Shown: positions 27,130-37,047, numbered from the stretch's first letter. The stretch: 64,000 bases of DNA from Pandoraea anapnoica (GCF_902459765.1 NZ_CABPSP010000010.1:124001-188000), one strand, 5' to 3'. Program-made: numbers and translations. Notes: generated by a model not told the origin, from the letters alone.

Positions 27130-28212
27130 TCAGGTCAGCACCGCCGCTGGCTGCTGTTGCGTGCAGCAGTGAATGCCGCCGCCACGCCGGGCGATAGCGC
27201 GTAACGGCAATTGCACGACGCGTCGCTCGGGAAATGCTTGCTGCACGATGTTGCGAGCATGCACATCGGCCTTCGCGTCGCCGAAGGACGCCATCACCAC
27301 ACCACCGTTTGGTAGGTAGAAGTTCACATATTCCGGCGCGAAGTCGGCATCGGTGGCGAGATCGACGGGCAGCGCTTCGAAGTCCGGCGCGCGTAGCAGG
27401 CCGATATCGAAGTGCCTTCCCCGGGCATCGCGCGCGAGCAGCAGTGCTTTCAGATTTTCACGCATCTCCCGTGCCCGCTCGTCGCCACCCTCGGCGCCCG
27501 TCGCCAGCAGTGCGCCGGGACGCACGAAGCTCGCGATGCCGTCGATATGTCCGTCGGTGATCGTATCGAGCGTGGAGCCCGGCAGCCAGACGACTTTCGT
27601 CACCCCGAGCCAATGACGAAACACCGCGTCGGCTTCGCTGCGCGTCAGACCCGGGTTGCGGTTCTCGTTGAGGATCGACGTCTGCGTCACGATCAGCGTG
27701 CCGTCACCGTCGACCAGCAGCGATCCGCCTTCGGCCACGATGGGTGCGAGCGATGCGGTCATCGGTGTCCTCTCGTCAAGCGCACGCGCCACCCGCTGCG
27801 CGAGCTTCGCGTCGGCCTCGATGCATTGCATCCACGGCTTTCCCCAACCGTTGAAGTTCCAGCACAGCGCGTGCGGGGTGAGGGCGTCGTCGAGCAGGAA
27901 GGTAGGGCTGGTGTCGCGCATCCAGTGATCGTCGACCGGCATGGCGTAAAGCGTGACGTTATCGGGCAGGGCGCGACGCGCTTCGTCCAGATGCGCCGGA
28001 TCGACGGCGACGCGTAGCGGCTCGAACAGGGCGATGGCGTGGGCGATGCGGGTCAGTTCGCCCAGGAGCGACTGACGCTGCGCGGTGGCGACGACCGAGC
28101 TACCCGGCCATGCCATCCAGCAAGCGGCATGCGGATGCCACTCCGGTGGCATGCGCCAGTGGCCGATGGCGTTCGTGCTTGCTGCGAGGGGCTGTCCGGA
28201 AGATGCCGTCAT
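27130..28212 (-). CDS. Agmatine deiminase / peptidyl-arginine deiminase family protein
   Basis: A 360-residue guanidino-group hydrolase. It opens MPPEWHPHAACWMAWPG, has the DDHWMRDTSPTFLL and WNFNGWGKPW segments, the HIDGIASFVRPG catalytic-His region and GGGIHCCTQQQPA at the end with nucleophile Cys349. AguA converts agmatine to N-carbamoylputrescine. Its stop is 27 nt from the gntR stop, on the opposite strand. Proximity to a carbamoylase-like hydrolase is suggestive, because N-carbamoylputrescine-type products would need a further step, but no direct link is shown. Confidence 0.88.
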   Translation of the reverse strand: MTASSGQPLAASTNAIGHWRMPPEWHPHAACWMAWPGSSVVATAQRQSLLGELTRIAHAIALFEPLRVAVDPAHLDEARRALPDNVTLYAMPVDDHWMRDTSPTFLLDDALTPHALCWNFNGWGKPWMQCIEADAKLAQRVARALDERTPMTASLAPIVAEGGSLLVDGDGTLIVTQTSILNENRNPGLTRSEADAVFRHWLGVTKVVWLPGSTLDTITDGHIDGIASFVRPGALLATGAEGGDERAREMRENLKALLLARDARGRHFDIGLLRAPDFEALPVDLATDADFAPEYVNFYLPNGGVVMASFGDAKADVHARNIVQQAFPERRVVQLPLRAIARRGGGIHCCTQQQPAAVLT

Positions 28213-28277
28213 GATTCGGGTCGCCGTGATGAAAAAGTGCCGCTAGTGTAGGCGGCGCACGCGCGCTGCGATTGCCC

Positions 28278-28877
28278 TCAGAGGGCTGACGGTTCTGCCA
28301 GATGGACGGTGAGGCGCTTGAGTGCACGCACCTGACGCAGCGCGACACGCAGATCGCCGGTCGAAATTAGGCCGATGCCTCCCTCGTCGTCGCCGAGCGG
28401 CTGACCATCGCGCTCGTAGACGACCAGTGCGCCGACACCGATCGACGTGTTGTACAACTCGTGCCACGAGAACATGACGGTGTAGCCGTCCGCGCCCTGT
28501 GCGAGCACATACGCTCGCGTGAAGTCGCGCGCCTGTGGCAGACGCCACTGCGCGACGTCGAGCAGCGCCGTGAGCCGCACGCCCTTGTACTCGCTAGCGC
28601 TGCGTACCTTGCGACCGGACAGACAGACGACGTCGAGCGGCCCGGTCAACTGCGTGGGCAGGCGCATGAGCGCACACAGATCGAAGGAGTGACGGCGTTT
28701 GACACTGCCCGAGACGACGACTTCGCTCGACGTGTGCAATGCCATCGCGGGTGGTGGTGCAGATGTCGGGGAGAGACCGGTCGGTATGGGACTGACGAGC
28801 GTGAGCGGTGCGCCGGTGCCGGTGAGGCGTGCGTCCGGCGCAGCGCCGAGGTTCGCGCTCAAGGGGTCGATGGGCAT
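28278..28877 (-). CDS. Small molybdopterin-binding-fold protein (SUOX-like domain)
   Basis: A 199-residue protein, start at the ATG at 28877 (MPIDPLSANLG). Residues about 80-195 match the sulfite-oxidase Moco fold in its short form: GPLDVVCLSGRKV, EYKGVRLTALLDVA and YVLAQGADGYTVMFSWHEL. It ends DEGGIGLISTGDLRVALRQVRALKRLTV. No obvious cofactor-ligating Cys is seen in the usual place, so it may bind molybdopterin weakly or not at all. No signal peptide is clear. It follows the SARP gene's terminator on the same strand, so it has its own promoter or relies on read-through. Confidence 0.68.
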   Translation of the reverse strand: MPIDPLSANLGAAPDARLTGTGAPLTLVSPIPTGLSPTSAPPPAMALHTSSEVVVSGSVKRRHSFDLCALMRLPTQLTGPLDVVCLSGRKVRSASEYKGVRLTALLDVAQWRLPQARDFTRAYVLAQGADGYTVMFSWHELYNTSIGVGALVVYERDGQPLGDDEGGIGLISTGDLRVALRQVRALKRLTVHLAEPSAL

Positions 28878-28994
28878 GGTGGATTCGGTGTGTCGGCCTG
28901 GGGGAGCCGGTCGTCTCAATATAGCGGCCGACCCCGGCGCGGACATACGAAGTCGCTGATAGCGGCTATTCGCGGCGCAAAAGCGCGAAGAAAC

Positions 28995-29016
28995 GCGGGG
29001 CCGAAGCAGGCCCCGC
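28995..29016 (-). terminator. Terminator after the SARP-type regulator gene
   Basis: An 8-bp GC-rich stem GCGGGGCC / GGCCCCGC with a 6-nt loop, read leftward, is followed by GTTTCTTCGCG. The T-tract is imperfect. It sits 52 nt after the regulator's stop. Confidence 0.6.
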
Positions 29017-29067
29017 ATATGCTAACTGCTGCCGATGGGCGTCACGCACAGCGACGCCCCGCAAGCA

Positions 29068-32000
29068 TCAACTGCCATAGCGGGCAGGGCGCGTCGCCGT
29101 GGTTTTACCGGTATGACGTGCGGCTACCTCCGCCAGCGTGGCGCGCGCTTCCTGCACGTCCGCCAGCGTCTCGCCGCCTTGCAGGGCGTCGAGCGCGTCG
29201 CGCAGCACGGTCATGCATTCGGCGTCGCTCAGCGTGTCCGGCGCGTTGCCGCCACCCAGACGCAACAGACTGTGTGCGGCGCGCAGCGTCAGCATGGGCG
29301 AGGCTTGTGCCCGTGCGATTTGCAACGCGTGTTCGAGCCACGGACGGATCGCGTCGTCGGCGTGATGTCCCGCACGTAGGAAGTCCCCCTTCTGCCGCAG
29401 GAACTCCGCTTGCCAGTGCCCGTCGCTGCGACGCGCCGACAAATGCGCGCCGCGCTCAGCCGCATGCAAACCGAGTGCGATATCACCGGTGCCTGCGCAG
29501 GCTTCGACGAGCAGACCGAAGAACATCCCTTCGACGCCGCCCATGATCTCGCTGAGTCGGCCGACGCTGTCGGTAATGCGCTCCAGGCCGTTCACATCGC
29601 CGCGCGACGCAAGCGCCCACCCGCGAATCGTCTGCCCGGCGAGCGCCCAGAGGGCCACGCCCGCCTCGGACGCTACTTCGGTCGCCTCGCTCGCCAGTGC
29701 TTCGGCGGGCGCGACTTCGCGCCGCAGGCGGCGCAGCATCGCCGCGAACACCAGCGCAAAGGCGAACGAGTAACGGCGGCCCTGCTGACGTCCCATCGCC
29801 AGCGCTTCCTCGCTCGCGGCGAGCGACGCGTCGTGACGTCCCGCGAACCAGTAAGCCCACGAGAGGAACGACAGGCCCGTGATGCGCGCGTCTTCTCCGA
29901 GGCCGGTGTCGGCGTGTTCGGGGCGGTAATGCGCCAGACCGGTTTCCAGCGCCGTGATGGCCCCGCCGAAATCGCCGTGACAGCACAGGCTGTTGCCCAG
30001 CGCGTAGTACGCGTGCGCGAGCAACGGCGGGGCACCGGCTTGCTCGGCAATGAGAATGAGCTTGCGCGCCAGTTCGGTGCTGCGCTCGAAGTCGCTCCAT
30101 GAGCTGGAGCCGAGCCACAGTCCCCAGTACACGGGGAAGAGGGCGATGTCGTCGCCCATCGGCTGAGCCAGCGCCAGTGCCGTTTCGAAGTTGTGACGTG
30201 CAGGCTCCGAGCCGTAACCGTGCAGGGAGACGAGTGGCACGCCCATCGCCATGCGCAGTTGCAGTTCGCGCGGCGCGGTCTGTGCGCTGGTGCCGGTCTG
30301 ACGCAGCACGTCCAGCGCGCTTTGATAGTGTGCACACGCTTCACGAAATGCCTGACGACCGGTGGCGTACTCCCCCGCGAGGCGGTAGTGCTCGATGGCG
30401 GCGTCGGGTTCGTCGGCCTGACGGAAGTGCCACGCCAGCACTTCGGGTTCGGTCTGAACGGCGGCGTGATCGCGCATCGCCAGCGCAATGCGGCGGTGTG
30501 CGTCTTGTCGGCGCTCTTGCGGCTGTGCGTCGTACGCGGCTTTATGCAGCAATGCGTGACGGAAGACGTAGCGTCCGAGGTCCTGACGTTGCACGAGGGC
30601 GCAGGCGACGAGCGTGTCCAGCGCGCGCTCGACGAGCGCCATCGAACGGCCGCTCGCAGCGGCCAGCAATTCCGCGTGGAACTCATGTCCGAGACACGAC
30701 GCGAAGTGCGCCACGGGCTTGGCGCTGCCCGCCGCGTCGATGCGCGCCATCATCAGTTCCTGAAGGCTCGCGGGCATCGGCATGGTGTTCGCGGTGTTGC
30801 GTCCGCCTTGCTGCGCGGCCGTTGCGCGTGCCAGTTCCTGAAGGAACAGCGGCACGCCTTCGGCCAGATGCACGATGCGCTCGCGCATGGCGGCAGGCAG
30901 GGCGACGCGCGGCGTGGCGGCCCGCACGATGGAGGCTGCGGCCCCTGCGTCGAGCGGTGCGAGATCGATACGACGAAGTCCGACGGTATGCCGCCAGGGC
31001 AACTCGAATTCGGGGCGCGCGCACACGATCAGCAAGCGTCCGCCCGGCGCATTCTCCGCCATCACGGCGAGCAATTCTTGCGTTGACGGGTCGGCCCAGT
31101 GCGCGTCGTCGAGCGTGATGACGCCGCCGTCAGGCAACAGCGTGGCAAGTAGTGTGGGCGCTTCGTTGAGCACGGCCTGCTTCCATGCATGCGGCACGTT
31201 GCCGTCGGCATGCATGTCGAACAGCGCACGCAATCGCCTCAGGGCGAGCAGCGCGGGTTGCGGCAACTGCGAGGCCTCGACCGTCGACTGCGCACGCAGC
31301 CAGCGCGCGATCGGATGGAACGGCGTGCCTGCGCCGTCCTGTGCGCAGGCGAGATCAATGGAGCGCAGGCCGCCCGTCTCGACGAAGTGACGCACGAGCG
31401 CGGTCTTGCCAATGCCCGCTTCGCCGATGACCAGCGCCAATACGCCGTGGCCGGTGCTGGCGTCACGCATGGCGGCATGCGCAGCGGCGAGTTCGGCCAA
31501 GGCGGCGTCGCGGCCGAACAGCGTGGCCGCACGGCGGCGCGAACGACGCTCTGGAGTGGGATCGGGGTTGACGCGAAAGACCGGAATTTCGCGATTGCCG
31601 TGGCGCTCGCGCACGCTGCCGTGCGCCGTCGTAGCGATGGCAACGCCGATAAGACGCTGCGTAGCGTCGCAGATCACGACTTCGCCGGGCAGCGCCATGT
31701 CGGCGAGTTGTGTAGCCGAGCGCGAGACGCGACCGCCCGTGTCGGGACTGTCGTCGGCCGCCGAGCTGATCACGAGGCCGGTGTGAACGCCCACACCGAT
31801 GCCGACGCGCACGGTGCTCGCTTGCACGCAGCGCATGGCGGCTTCGACGGCATGGCGTCCCGCACCTTCCAGTGCCGTGGGGTAACCGAAGTAGCCGAGC
31901 AGGCCGCCGGTCGGGGTGCGCAACGTGTAGCCCCACGACTGTCGCAGGATCGTCTCGCACTGCACGAGGGGCGGGCGCATCATCGCGACGAGTTGGTCGG

Positions 32001-32913
32001 GATCGTCTACGCCGTTGGGTGCGAGTTCGATCGCGACGACGGTGATCTGGCGGCGCTCGGGTCCGGTTGCGCGCTGCTCCATGCGCGCAGGCGGCGTCTC
32101 CAGCAGTTGCGTCAGCGCGTCACCGGGCAACTCGCCGAGTTCTTCATGGAGGATGTCGCACAGACGGCGGTATTCGGTCTCGGCGTCGTCGCGACGGCCG
32201 GCGCGCAGCAGCAGGGCGATCAGGCAATGCCAGCCGGTTTCGTCGAAGGGGGCCAGCGCTACGAGCTGACGCGCGTGTGCCAGCGCCTGATCGAGATCGC
32301 CCAGACGTGCGTAACCGTCCGCAAGCAGACGTTCGCCGAAGACACGGCGACGCTGATATTCGTCGCGTTGCAGTTCGATCCACTGTTCGAGATCGGGCGT
32401 GTCGCGTACCGAGAGGCCGTGAAGGAACGGCCCCTGATATAGCGCGACGGCGTCCGCCAGATGCTGGAGGTGCGCCGCGAGATCGAGCCCGGTGACACCG
32501 TCGAGCGTGCGGTTCGCCTGCTCGATCATGCTCGCGAAGACATGTGCGTCGATCCACAGCCCGGTTTCCGGACGCAGACGCACGACTTGACGATCGGATT
32601 CGAAGAGTTCGTCGCCGAGGGTGTCGCGCAGATGGAACAGCATGCGCTTGAGCTTGTCGCGACCGCCTTGGCCGTCTTCGTCGGGCCAGAAGAGATCGGC
32701 CAGTGCGCCGCGTGTGTGATAGCCCGGTTGCAGGGCGAGATAGGCGAGCAGGCCGCGCGCTTTCGTGTATTTCACGGCGCAGGCCTGTTTTCCTTGTTCG
32801 ACCCGCATCGGTCCGAGCAGGTAGAGCGATCTGTTGACTTGCATTGTCCTTGGACGGCAAATAAGCAAAACCGGCGGGGCCGCAGGGGCATGCGCCGGTA
32901 TTGCGAATTTCAT
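29068..32913 (-). CDS. SARP-type regulator with degenerate cyclase domain, AAA ATPase and TPR repeats
   Basis: About 1281 residues. A winged-helix plus BTAD (SARP) region (about 25-270; LGPMRVEQGKQACAVKYTKARGLL opening) is followed by a nucleotide-cyclase-homology domain (about 290-455). An AAA_16 ATPase comes next, with Walker A GEAGIGKTALV and Walker B VITLDDAHWADPS. Some 500 residues of TPR-like helices end the protein. The cyclase domain lacks both catalytic Asp positions (it reads VVAIELAP and PTGGLLGYFG), so it is probably a sensor. The ATG at 32913 is preferred; TTG at 32937 and ATG at 32844 are alternatives. TATACT on the minus strand (32998-33003) is a plausible -10. Target genes are unknown. 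Confidence 0.87.
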   Translation of the reverse strand: MKFAIPAHAPAAPPVLLICRPRTMQVNRSLYLLGPMRVEQGKQACAVKYTKARGLLAYLALQPGYHTRGALADLFWPDEDGQGGRDKLKRMLFHLRDTLGDELFESDRQVVRLRPETGLWIDAHVFASMIEQANRTLDGVTGLDLAAHLQHLADAVALYQGPFLHGLSVRDTPDLEQWIELQRDEYQRRRVFGERLLADGYARLGDLDQALAHARQLVALAPFDETGWHCLIALLLRAGRRDDAETEYRRLCDILHEELGELPGDALTQLLETPPARMEQRATGPERRQITVVAIELAPNGVDDPDQLVAMMRPPLVQCETILRQSWGYTLRTPTGGLLGYFGYPTALEGAGRHAVEAAMRCVQASTVRVGIGVGVHTGLVISSAADDSPDTGGRVSRSATQLADMALPGEVVICDATQRLIGVAIATTAHGSVRERHGNREIPVFRVNPDPTPERRSRRRAATLFGRDAALAELAAAHAAMRDASTGHGVLALVIGEAGIGKTALVRHFVETGGLRSIDLACAQDGAGTPFHPIARWLRAQSTVEASQLPQPALLALRRLRALFDMHADGNVPHAWKQAVLNEAPTLLATLLPDGGVITLDDAHWADPSTQELLAVMAENAPGGRLLIVCARPEFELPWRHTVGLRRIDLAPLDAGAAASIVRAATPRVALPAAMRERIVHLAEGVPLFLQELARATAAQQGGRNTANTMPMPASLQELMMARIDAAGSAKPVAHFASCLGHEFHAELLAAASGRSMALVERALDTLVACALVQRQDLGRYVFRHALLHKAAYDAQPQERRQDAHRRIALAMRDHAAVQTEPEVLAWHFRQADEPDAAIEHYRLAGEYATGRQAFREACAHYQSALDVLRQTGTSAQTAPRELQLRMAMGVPLVSLHGYGSEPARHNFETALALAQPMGDDIALFPVYWGLWLGSSSWSDFERSTELARKLILIAEQAGAPPLLAHAYYALGNSLCCHGDFGGAITALETGLAHYRPEHADTGLGEDARITGLSFLSWAYWFAGRHDASLAASEEALAMGRQQGRRYSFAFALVFAAMLRRLRREVAPAEALASEATEVASEAGVALWALAGQTIRGWALASRGDVNGLERITDSVGRLSEIMGGVEGMFFGLLVEACAGTGDIALGLHAAERGAHLSARRSDGHWQAEFLRQKGDFLRAGHHADDAIRPWLEHALQIARAQASPMLTLRAAHSLLRLGGGNAPDTLSDAECMTVLRDALDALQGGETLADVQEARATLAEVAARHTGKTTATRPARYGS

Positions 32914-33105
32914 GATGTCATCCCGTCGGCATGCCAACGAGACGCCAAGGCCGTTCCGGGGGGGCTCCGGCCGAATGCTTTAGGTCTTACATACCGAAGT
33001 ATAAACAGGTGTCTTAATTCCGTCGGAAATACCTGAAAGAATCGCTAATGAATACCCGGGGTGTCATGCGCGCGCCATGGTGATGTGCAGGGGTGTCCGG
33101 AATCC

Positions 33106-34188
33106 TCAGGCGGGGGCTTGCCAGATGGTCGCGTCGGCGGCGTCGATGCGCCGGGGCAGCAGTCCCGCCTGCGTGAAGACGTCCGCAATGCGCTGCTGCT
33201 CGGCAATGGCGTCGCGCCCGACAGGCTGCACGTCGTAGCTGCGGCGCTTGTTGGCAGCTTCCACGGTGGCGACGTCGAGCCCCCACACCGGTGACAACTG
33301 GGCCGCCGCCTCACGCGGGTTGGTGCGTACCCACTGACCGGTCTCACGCAACGTGCGATACACGTCGCGCAGCACGGCGTCGTGATCGCGTGCGAAGGCG
33401 GGCGTGGCGAGGTAGTAGCGCTGATAGCCAGCCAGTGCGCGTGCGGTGGTCAGGGTGCGCACCTTGTCCTGACGCTCGACGCTCGCGAGGAACGGATCCC
33501 ACGTCACCCAGGCGTCGACATTGCCGCTGGCGAACGCCGCACGGCCGTCGGCCGGAGTGAGATAGGCGGGCTGCACGTCGTTGATTCGCAGACCAACGCT
33601 TTGCAAGGCCGCGATGAGCAGATAGTGCACGCCCGCGCCCTTCGTCACGGCAATACGTTTTCCCTTGAGATCCGAGAGCGTTTTGATGAGGGAATTCTGC
33701 GGGACGAGAATCGCTTCGGCGTCCGGCGACGGGGTCTCGCGCGCGACATAGGCGATGCGTGCGCCGGCCGCCTGGGCAAACACCGGCACCGTGTCAGCGA
33801 CGTCCGCCGAGAAGTCGATGCTGCCCACGTTGAGCGCTTCGAGCAGCGGCAATCCGCTCGTGAATTCGTGCCACGTGAGCGTGACGTTGTGTGGGGCCAG
33901 CGCCTGCGCCAGCGTGCCGCGCGCCTTGGCGAGCACGATGAGCGTCGACGACTTCTGATAACCGACGCGCAGGGTGAGCGGGGCGTTGGCTGCGCGTGCC
34001 TGGCCGCTGTGCGTCAGCACACCGGCCGCCCCCGCGACACCCAGCGCGTTGAGCGCACCGCCCGCGAGCATCGCGGTGCCCGCGCGCTGAAGGAAGCGTC
34101 GGCGCGCAGGAGGCGGCGACGAAAGAAGAGTGTCGTCGGTATTGTCGACGGCGGCGGCAAGGTGGGCGGAATCGGGCAGGCGAGTCAT
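33106..34188 (-). CDS. Aliphatic sulfonate/taurine-type ABC substrate-binding protein
   Basis: A 360-residue exported binding protein of the SsuA/TauA family. A Tat-type signal, PARRRFLQRAGTAMLAGGA, is followed by a cut after QARA. The domain opens LTLRVGYQKSSTLIVLAKAR, then FTSGLPLLEALNVGSIDFSA and WVTWDPFLASVERQ, all hallmark segments. The start at 34188 puts the twin-Arg about 30 residues in; the open frame extends to 34473 without better ribosome sites. No ssuBC genes are adjacent, so it is an orphan receptor here or works with a distant transporter. Confidence 0.86.
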   Translation of the reverse strand: MTRLPDSAHLAAAVDNTDDTLLSSPPPARRRFLQRAGTAMLAGGALNALGVAGAAGVLTHSGQARAANAPLTLRVGYQKSSTLIVLAKARGTLAQALAPHNVTLTWHEFTSGLPLLEALNVGSIDFSADVADTVPVFAQAAGARIAYVARETPSPDAEAILVPQNSLIKTLSDLKGKRIAVTKGAGVHYLLIAALQSVGLRINDVQPAYLTPADGRAAFASGNVDAWVTWDPFLASVERQDKVRTLTTARALAGYQRYYLATPAFARDHDAVLRDVYRTLRETGQWVRTNPREAAAQLSPVWGLDVATVEAANKRRSYDVQPVGRDAIAEQQRIADVFTQAGLLPRRIDAADATIWQAPA

Positions 34189-34803
34189 GAGCGGTGCAAG
34201 GTGAGGGCGGTGAGCGGGAGCGCCGTGAACGTGAACATCTGAATGTGAACGACGGGCAGGGCGATAGCGCAACATGCGGCGCGCTGCGCCGTCGTTATTT
34301 GTATCGCGACGCATCGCGCTCACGCCAATAAGCGATTCGGCTTTGCTTAGCGTTGTTACCGTCATATCGATATCGGTGCGACGCGCTTCCCGTCGGACGT
34401 CACACGAAAACTGCCTCGGATCGGCCCCGAACACGGCGATATCGTCAGTCAAAACCGCCGCAACGCTCGTCAAGCCCGCAAATGGCGTGGAAGTCTCGCA
34501 TTCGTTGCTTCTTCGCCCTCAGTGAAAACCCTGTGTTTCGTGTGGGCGAAGTGATCAATAGCGATTGCAGGTCGACGAAGCAATCCGAATACTTTCATCG
34601 CGTTACCGCACGATCGCACCGATTTGGTGCTGTTGTGTTACGACGTATTACAAAAGAACGAGTGATTTCAGTGAGTTACCGCTGCGCGGGCGTCTTGTAA
34701 TGAAAATCATTCCTATTTATATTCGCGCCCCAGATCACTCCTGTGACGTCGTGCCGTCGAGCACGCATTCGTACTCACTCGTTCCGTCGTACTTTCAATC
34801 ACC
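34189..34803. other. 615-nt intergenic region upstream of the siderophore receptor
   Basis: Noticeably richer in A/T than its neighbours, with no convincing gene. It holds two copies of CGATATCG (34368-34375 and 34437-34444), 69 nt apart. The Fur-box promoter of the receptor gene is near the right end. Part of the left end would be coding only if the binding-protein gene starts further upstream than chosen. Confidence 0.6.
34695..34723 (+). promoter_or_regulatory. Fur-box promoter of the TonB-dependent receptor
   Basis: A -35-like TTGTAA (34695-34700), 17-nt spacer and TATATT (34718-34723) form a good sigma-70 promoter. The spacer contains AATGA-AAA-TCATT (34699-34711), a perfect palindrome. 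The surrounding 19 bases (34696-34714) match the Fur consensus GATAATGATAATCATTATC at 13 positions. Iron-bound Fur here would block RNA polymerase. The transcript would have a leader of about 74 nt. Confidence 0.75.
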
Positions 34804-37047
34804 ATGATGCAACGCAAGCCGCTGGCGCTGGCGATGATGGCGATCTTCGCCACGCCGCTCGCCGTCACCTACGCCCCGAACGCGATGGCGCAAAGCACCG
34901 CACCGAACGCGCCCGTCACCAATCAGGCCGCCCCGACGGTCATGCCTGCTGCACCCGCCGCCCCTGCGGCGGCACTGCCGCAGACGGAGGTCTCCGGCAC
35001 GTCGATTCGCGAAGAGTACATGCGCGACATGTCGACGGTCGGCGGCAAAGTGCCCACGGCGATTCGCGACATTCCGCAAACGGTCACGGTCATCGACAAG
35101 GCGGTCATGCAGGCGCAGGGCGCGACGTCGTTCGCCGATGCGTTGCGCAACTCCCCCGCGATCACGCTCGGTGGCGCCGAGGGCGGGCAGATCGGCAACA
35201 ACATCAACCTGCGCGGCTTCAACGCGCGTACGGACATCTATCTCGACGGCTTCCGCGACCGTGGTCAGTACTATCGCGACACGTTCGATCTGGACGCCAT
35301 CGAAGTGCTCGAAGGCCCGTCGTCGATGCTCTTCGGGCGCGGATCGACCGGGGGCGTCATCAATCAGGTGAGCAAGCAGGCGAACCTCAAGCCGTTGAAC
35401 GAAGTGTCGGGCACGATCGGGACGAACGACCGTTATCGCGGCTCGTTCGACTTCAATCATCCGCTCTCCGACACGGCCGCCTTCCGAATCAACGGCTTCG
35501 GTCAGGATATCCACACCACGCGCGACGTGCTGTACAACCAGGATTGGGGTGTCGCGCCGACCCTCAAGCTCGGTATCGGCACGCCCACGGAAATCACGCT
35601 CTCTGCGCTGGTCCAGCATAACCGCGACATGGCGGACTACGGCACCGTCGGTTTCAACGGCAATCCGCTGCCCATCTCGAAGAATCAGTTCTACGGGCTG
35701 ACGACCGACCGCACCGTGCAGGACGTGGTGAGCGTTACGGCCAAGATCGAGCACAAGGTCGACGACAGCCTGAAGATCACGAACCAGACGAACTACAGCC
35801 GCTATTCGATCGATGCGATCGAGACGTCGGCACACGCGGTGGGTATCTCCAACGGCAGCGGCTTTACGACGCTGCCGACCGGGCCGGCGCCGGGGCTGCC
35901 GTCGTATTCGCTCGATCAACTCTCCGTCCAGTTGCAAAGCCACGACCGTCAGATCACGGACACGGCGCTGTTCAACCAGACCGACGTGGTGAAGAAGTTC
36001 GACACGGGACCGATCAAGCACACCCTGATCGCCGGTGCGGAACTTGGCCGCGACACATACGAGAATCAGACGTATCTGCGCACGGGCGCGGGGCAGGCGT
36101 CGGGCTTCCTAGGCTGGATTCCGGCGAACAGCACGGCGTACCTCGCCAGCCTGCCGAACGTCACGACGTCGACTGGCAATCTCGCGCAAGGCTCGGCGGA
36201 GACAGTGGCGTTCTACGCGAACGACACGATCGAACTGAACAAGCAGTGGAAGATCATTGGCGGTCTTCGGTGGGATCGCTATAAGGCGCAGCTCTCGAAC
36301 ACGATCAGCTCACCGGGCTATGCGACGCAGACCGTCAATTACACGAGCGTACGCACGGGGGTGATCTATCAGCCGAGCGAAGCGCAGTCTTATTACTTCT
36401 CGTATGGTACGTCGTTCAATCCGTCGCTTGAGACGCTGACGGTCACCAACAACACGCAAGCGTTGCCGCCGGAAACGAACGAATCGTTCGAAGTCGGCAG
36501 TAAGTGGAATCTGTTCGACGACAACCTCTCGATCAGCACCGCGCTGTTCCAGGTCACGAAGAACAACGCACGCACGCAGACTGGCACGACGGGTGACTAC
36601 AGCGACGCAGGCAAGGTGCGCATTCGCGGTGCGGAAGTGAGCGCGACGGGGCACATCACGTCGAACTGGCAAGTGATGGGCGGCTACATGTTCCTGAACT
36701 CGCAAGTCGTGCAGGCCAACGACGGCACGCAGGGCAATGTGCTCGCGAATACGCCGCGACATTCGCTCACGCTGTGGTCGACGTACACGCTCGGCCATTG
36801 GGAAGTGGGCGGCGGCATGAACTACATGTCGATGCGCTACGCGGCGAACACCAACCTGATTCGGGTGGGTGGCTACACACGCTGGGATGCCACTGTGGCC
36901 TACCATCAGCCGAAGTACGACATCCGCTTCAACCTGCTCAACGTGTTCAACAAGACGTATTGGGACGGGCTGATTCAGTCGGACGGCGGACGCGCGACAC
37001 CAGGGATCGGACGCACGGCGCTGCTCACTGGGACGTATCGTTTCTGA
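34804..37047 (+). CDS. TonB-dependent siderophore receptor
   Basis: A 747-residue outer-membrane receptor. The signal peptide is residues 1-30 (cleavage after AMA). The plug domain (about 70-195) has IRDIPQTVTVIDKAVMQAQG and INLRGFNARTDIYLDGFRD, and the 22-strand barrel ends in the aromatic GIGRTALLTGTYRF. It is of the Fiu/catecholate or FhuE-like siderophore class; the plug phrase RGFNAR and adjacency to piuC favour a Fiu-type xenosiderophore receptor. Controlled by the Fur-box promoter upstream. The ribosome site is weak; a second ATG is at 34807. Confidence 0.93.
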   Translation: MMQRKPLALAMMAIFATPLAVTYAPNAMAQSTAPNAPVTNQAAPTVMPAAPAAPAAALPQTEVSGTSIREEYMRDMSTVGGKVPTAIRDIPQTVTVIDKAVMQAQGATSFADALRNSPAITLGGAEGGQIGNNINLRGFNARTDIYLDGFRDRGQYYRDTFDLDAIEVLEGPSSMLFGRGSTGGVINQVSKQANLKPLNEVSGTIGTNDRYRGSFDFNHPLSDTAAFRINGFGQDIHTTRDVLYNQDWGVAPTLKLGIGTPTEITLSALVQHNRDMADYGTVGFNGNPLPISKNQFYGLTTDRTVQDVVSVTAKIEHKVDDSLKITNQTNYSRYSIDAIETSAHAVGISNGSGFTTLPTGPAPGLPSYSLDQLSVQLQSHDRQITDTALFNQTDVVKKFDTGPIKHTLIAGAELGRDTYENQTYLRTGAGQASGFLGWIPANSTAYLASLPNVTTSTGNLAQGSAETVAFYANDTIELNKQWKIIGGLRWDRYKAQLSNTISSPGYATQTVNYTSVRTGVIYQPSEAQSYYFSYGTSFNPSLETLTVTNNTQALPPETNESFEVGSKWNLFDDNLSISTALFQVTKNNARTQTGTTGDYSDAGKVRIRGAEVSATGHITSNWQVMGGYMFLNSQVVQANDGTQGNVLANTPRHSLTLWSTYTLGHWEVGGGMNYMSMRYAANTNLIRVGGYTRWDATVAYHQPKYDIRFNLLNVFNKTYWDGLIQSDGGRATPGIGRTALLTGTYRF

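Noticed and set aside
31189-32442. A 417-codon plus-strand open frame within the SARP regulator
   Set aside because: Antisense shadow; no recognisable domain, and the opposite frame has clear BTAD, AAA and TPR regions.
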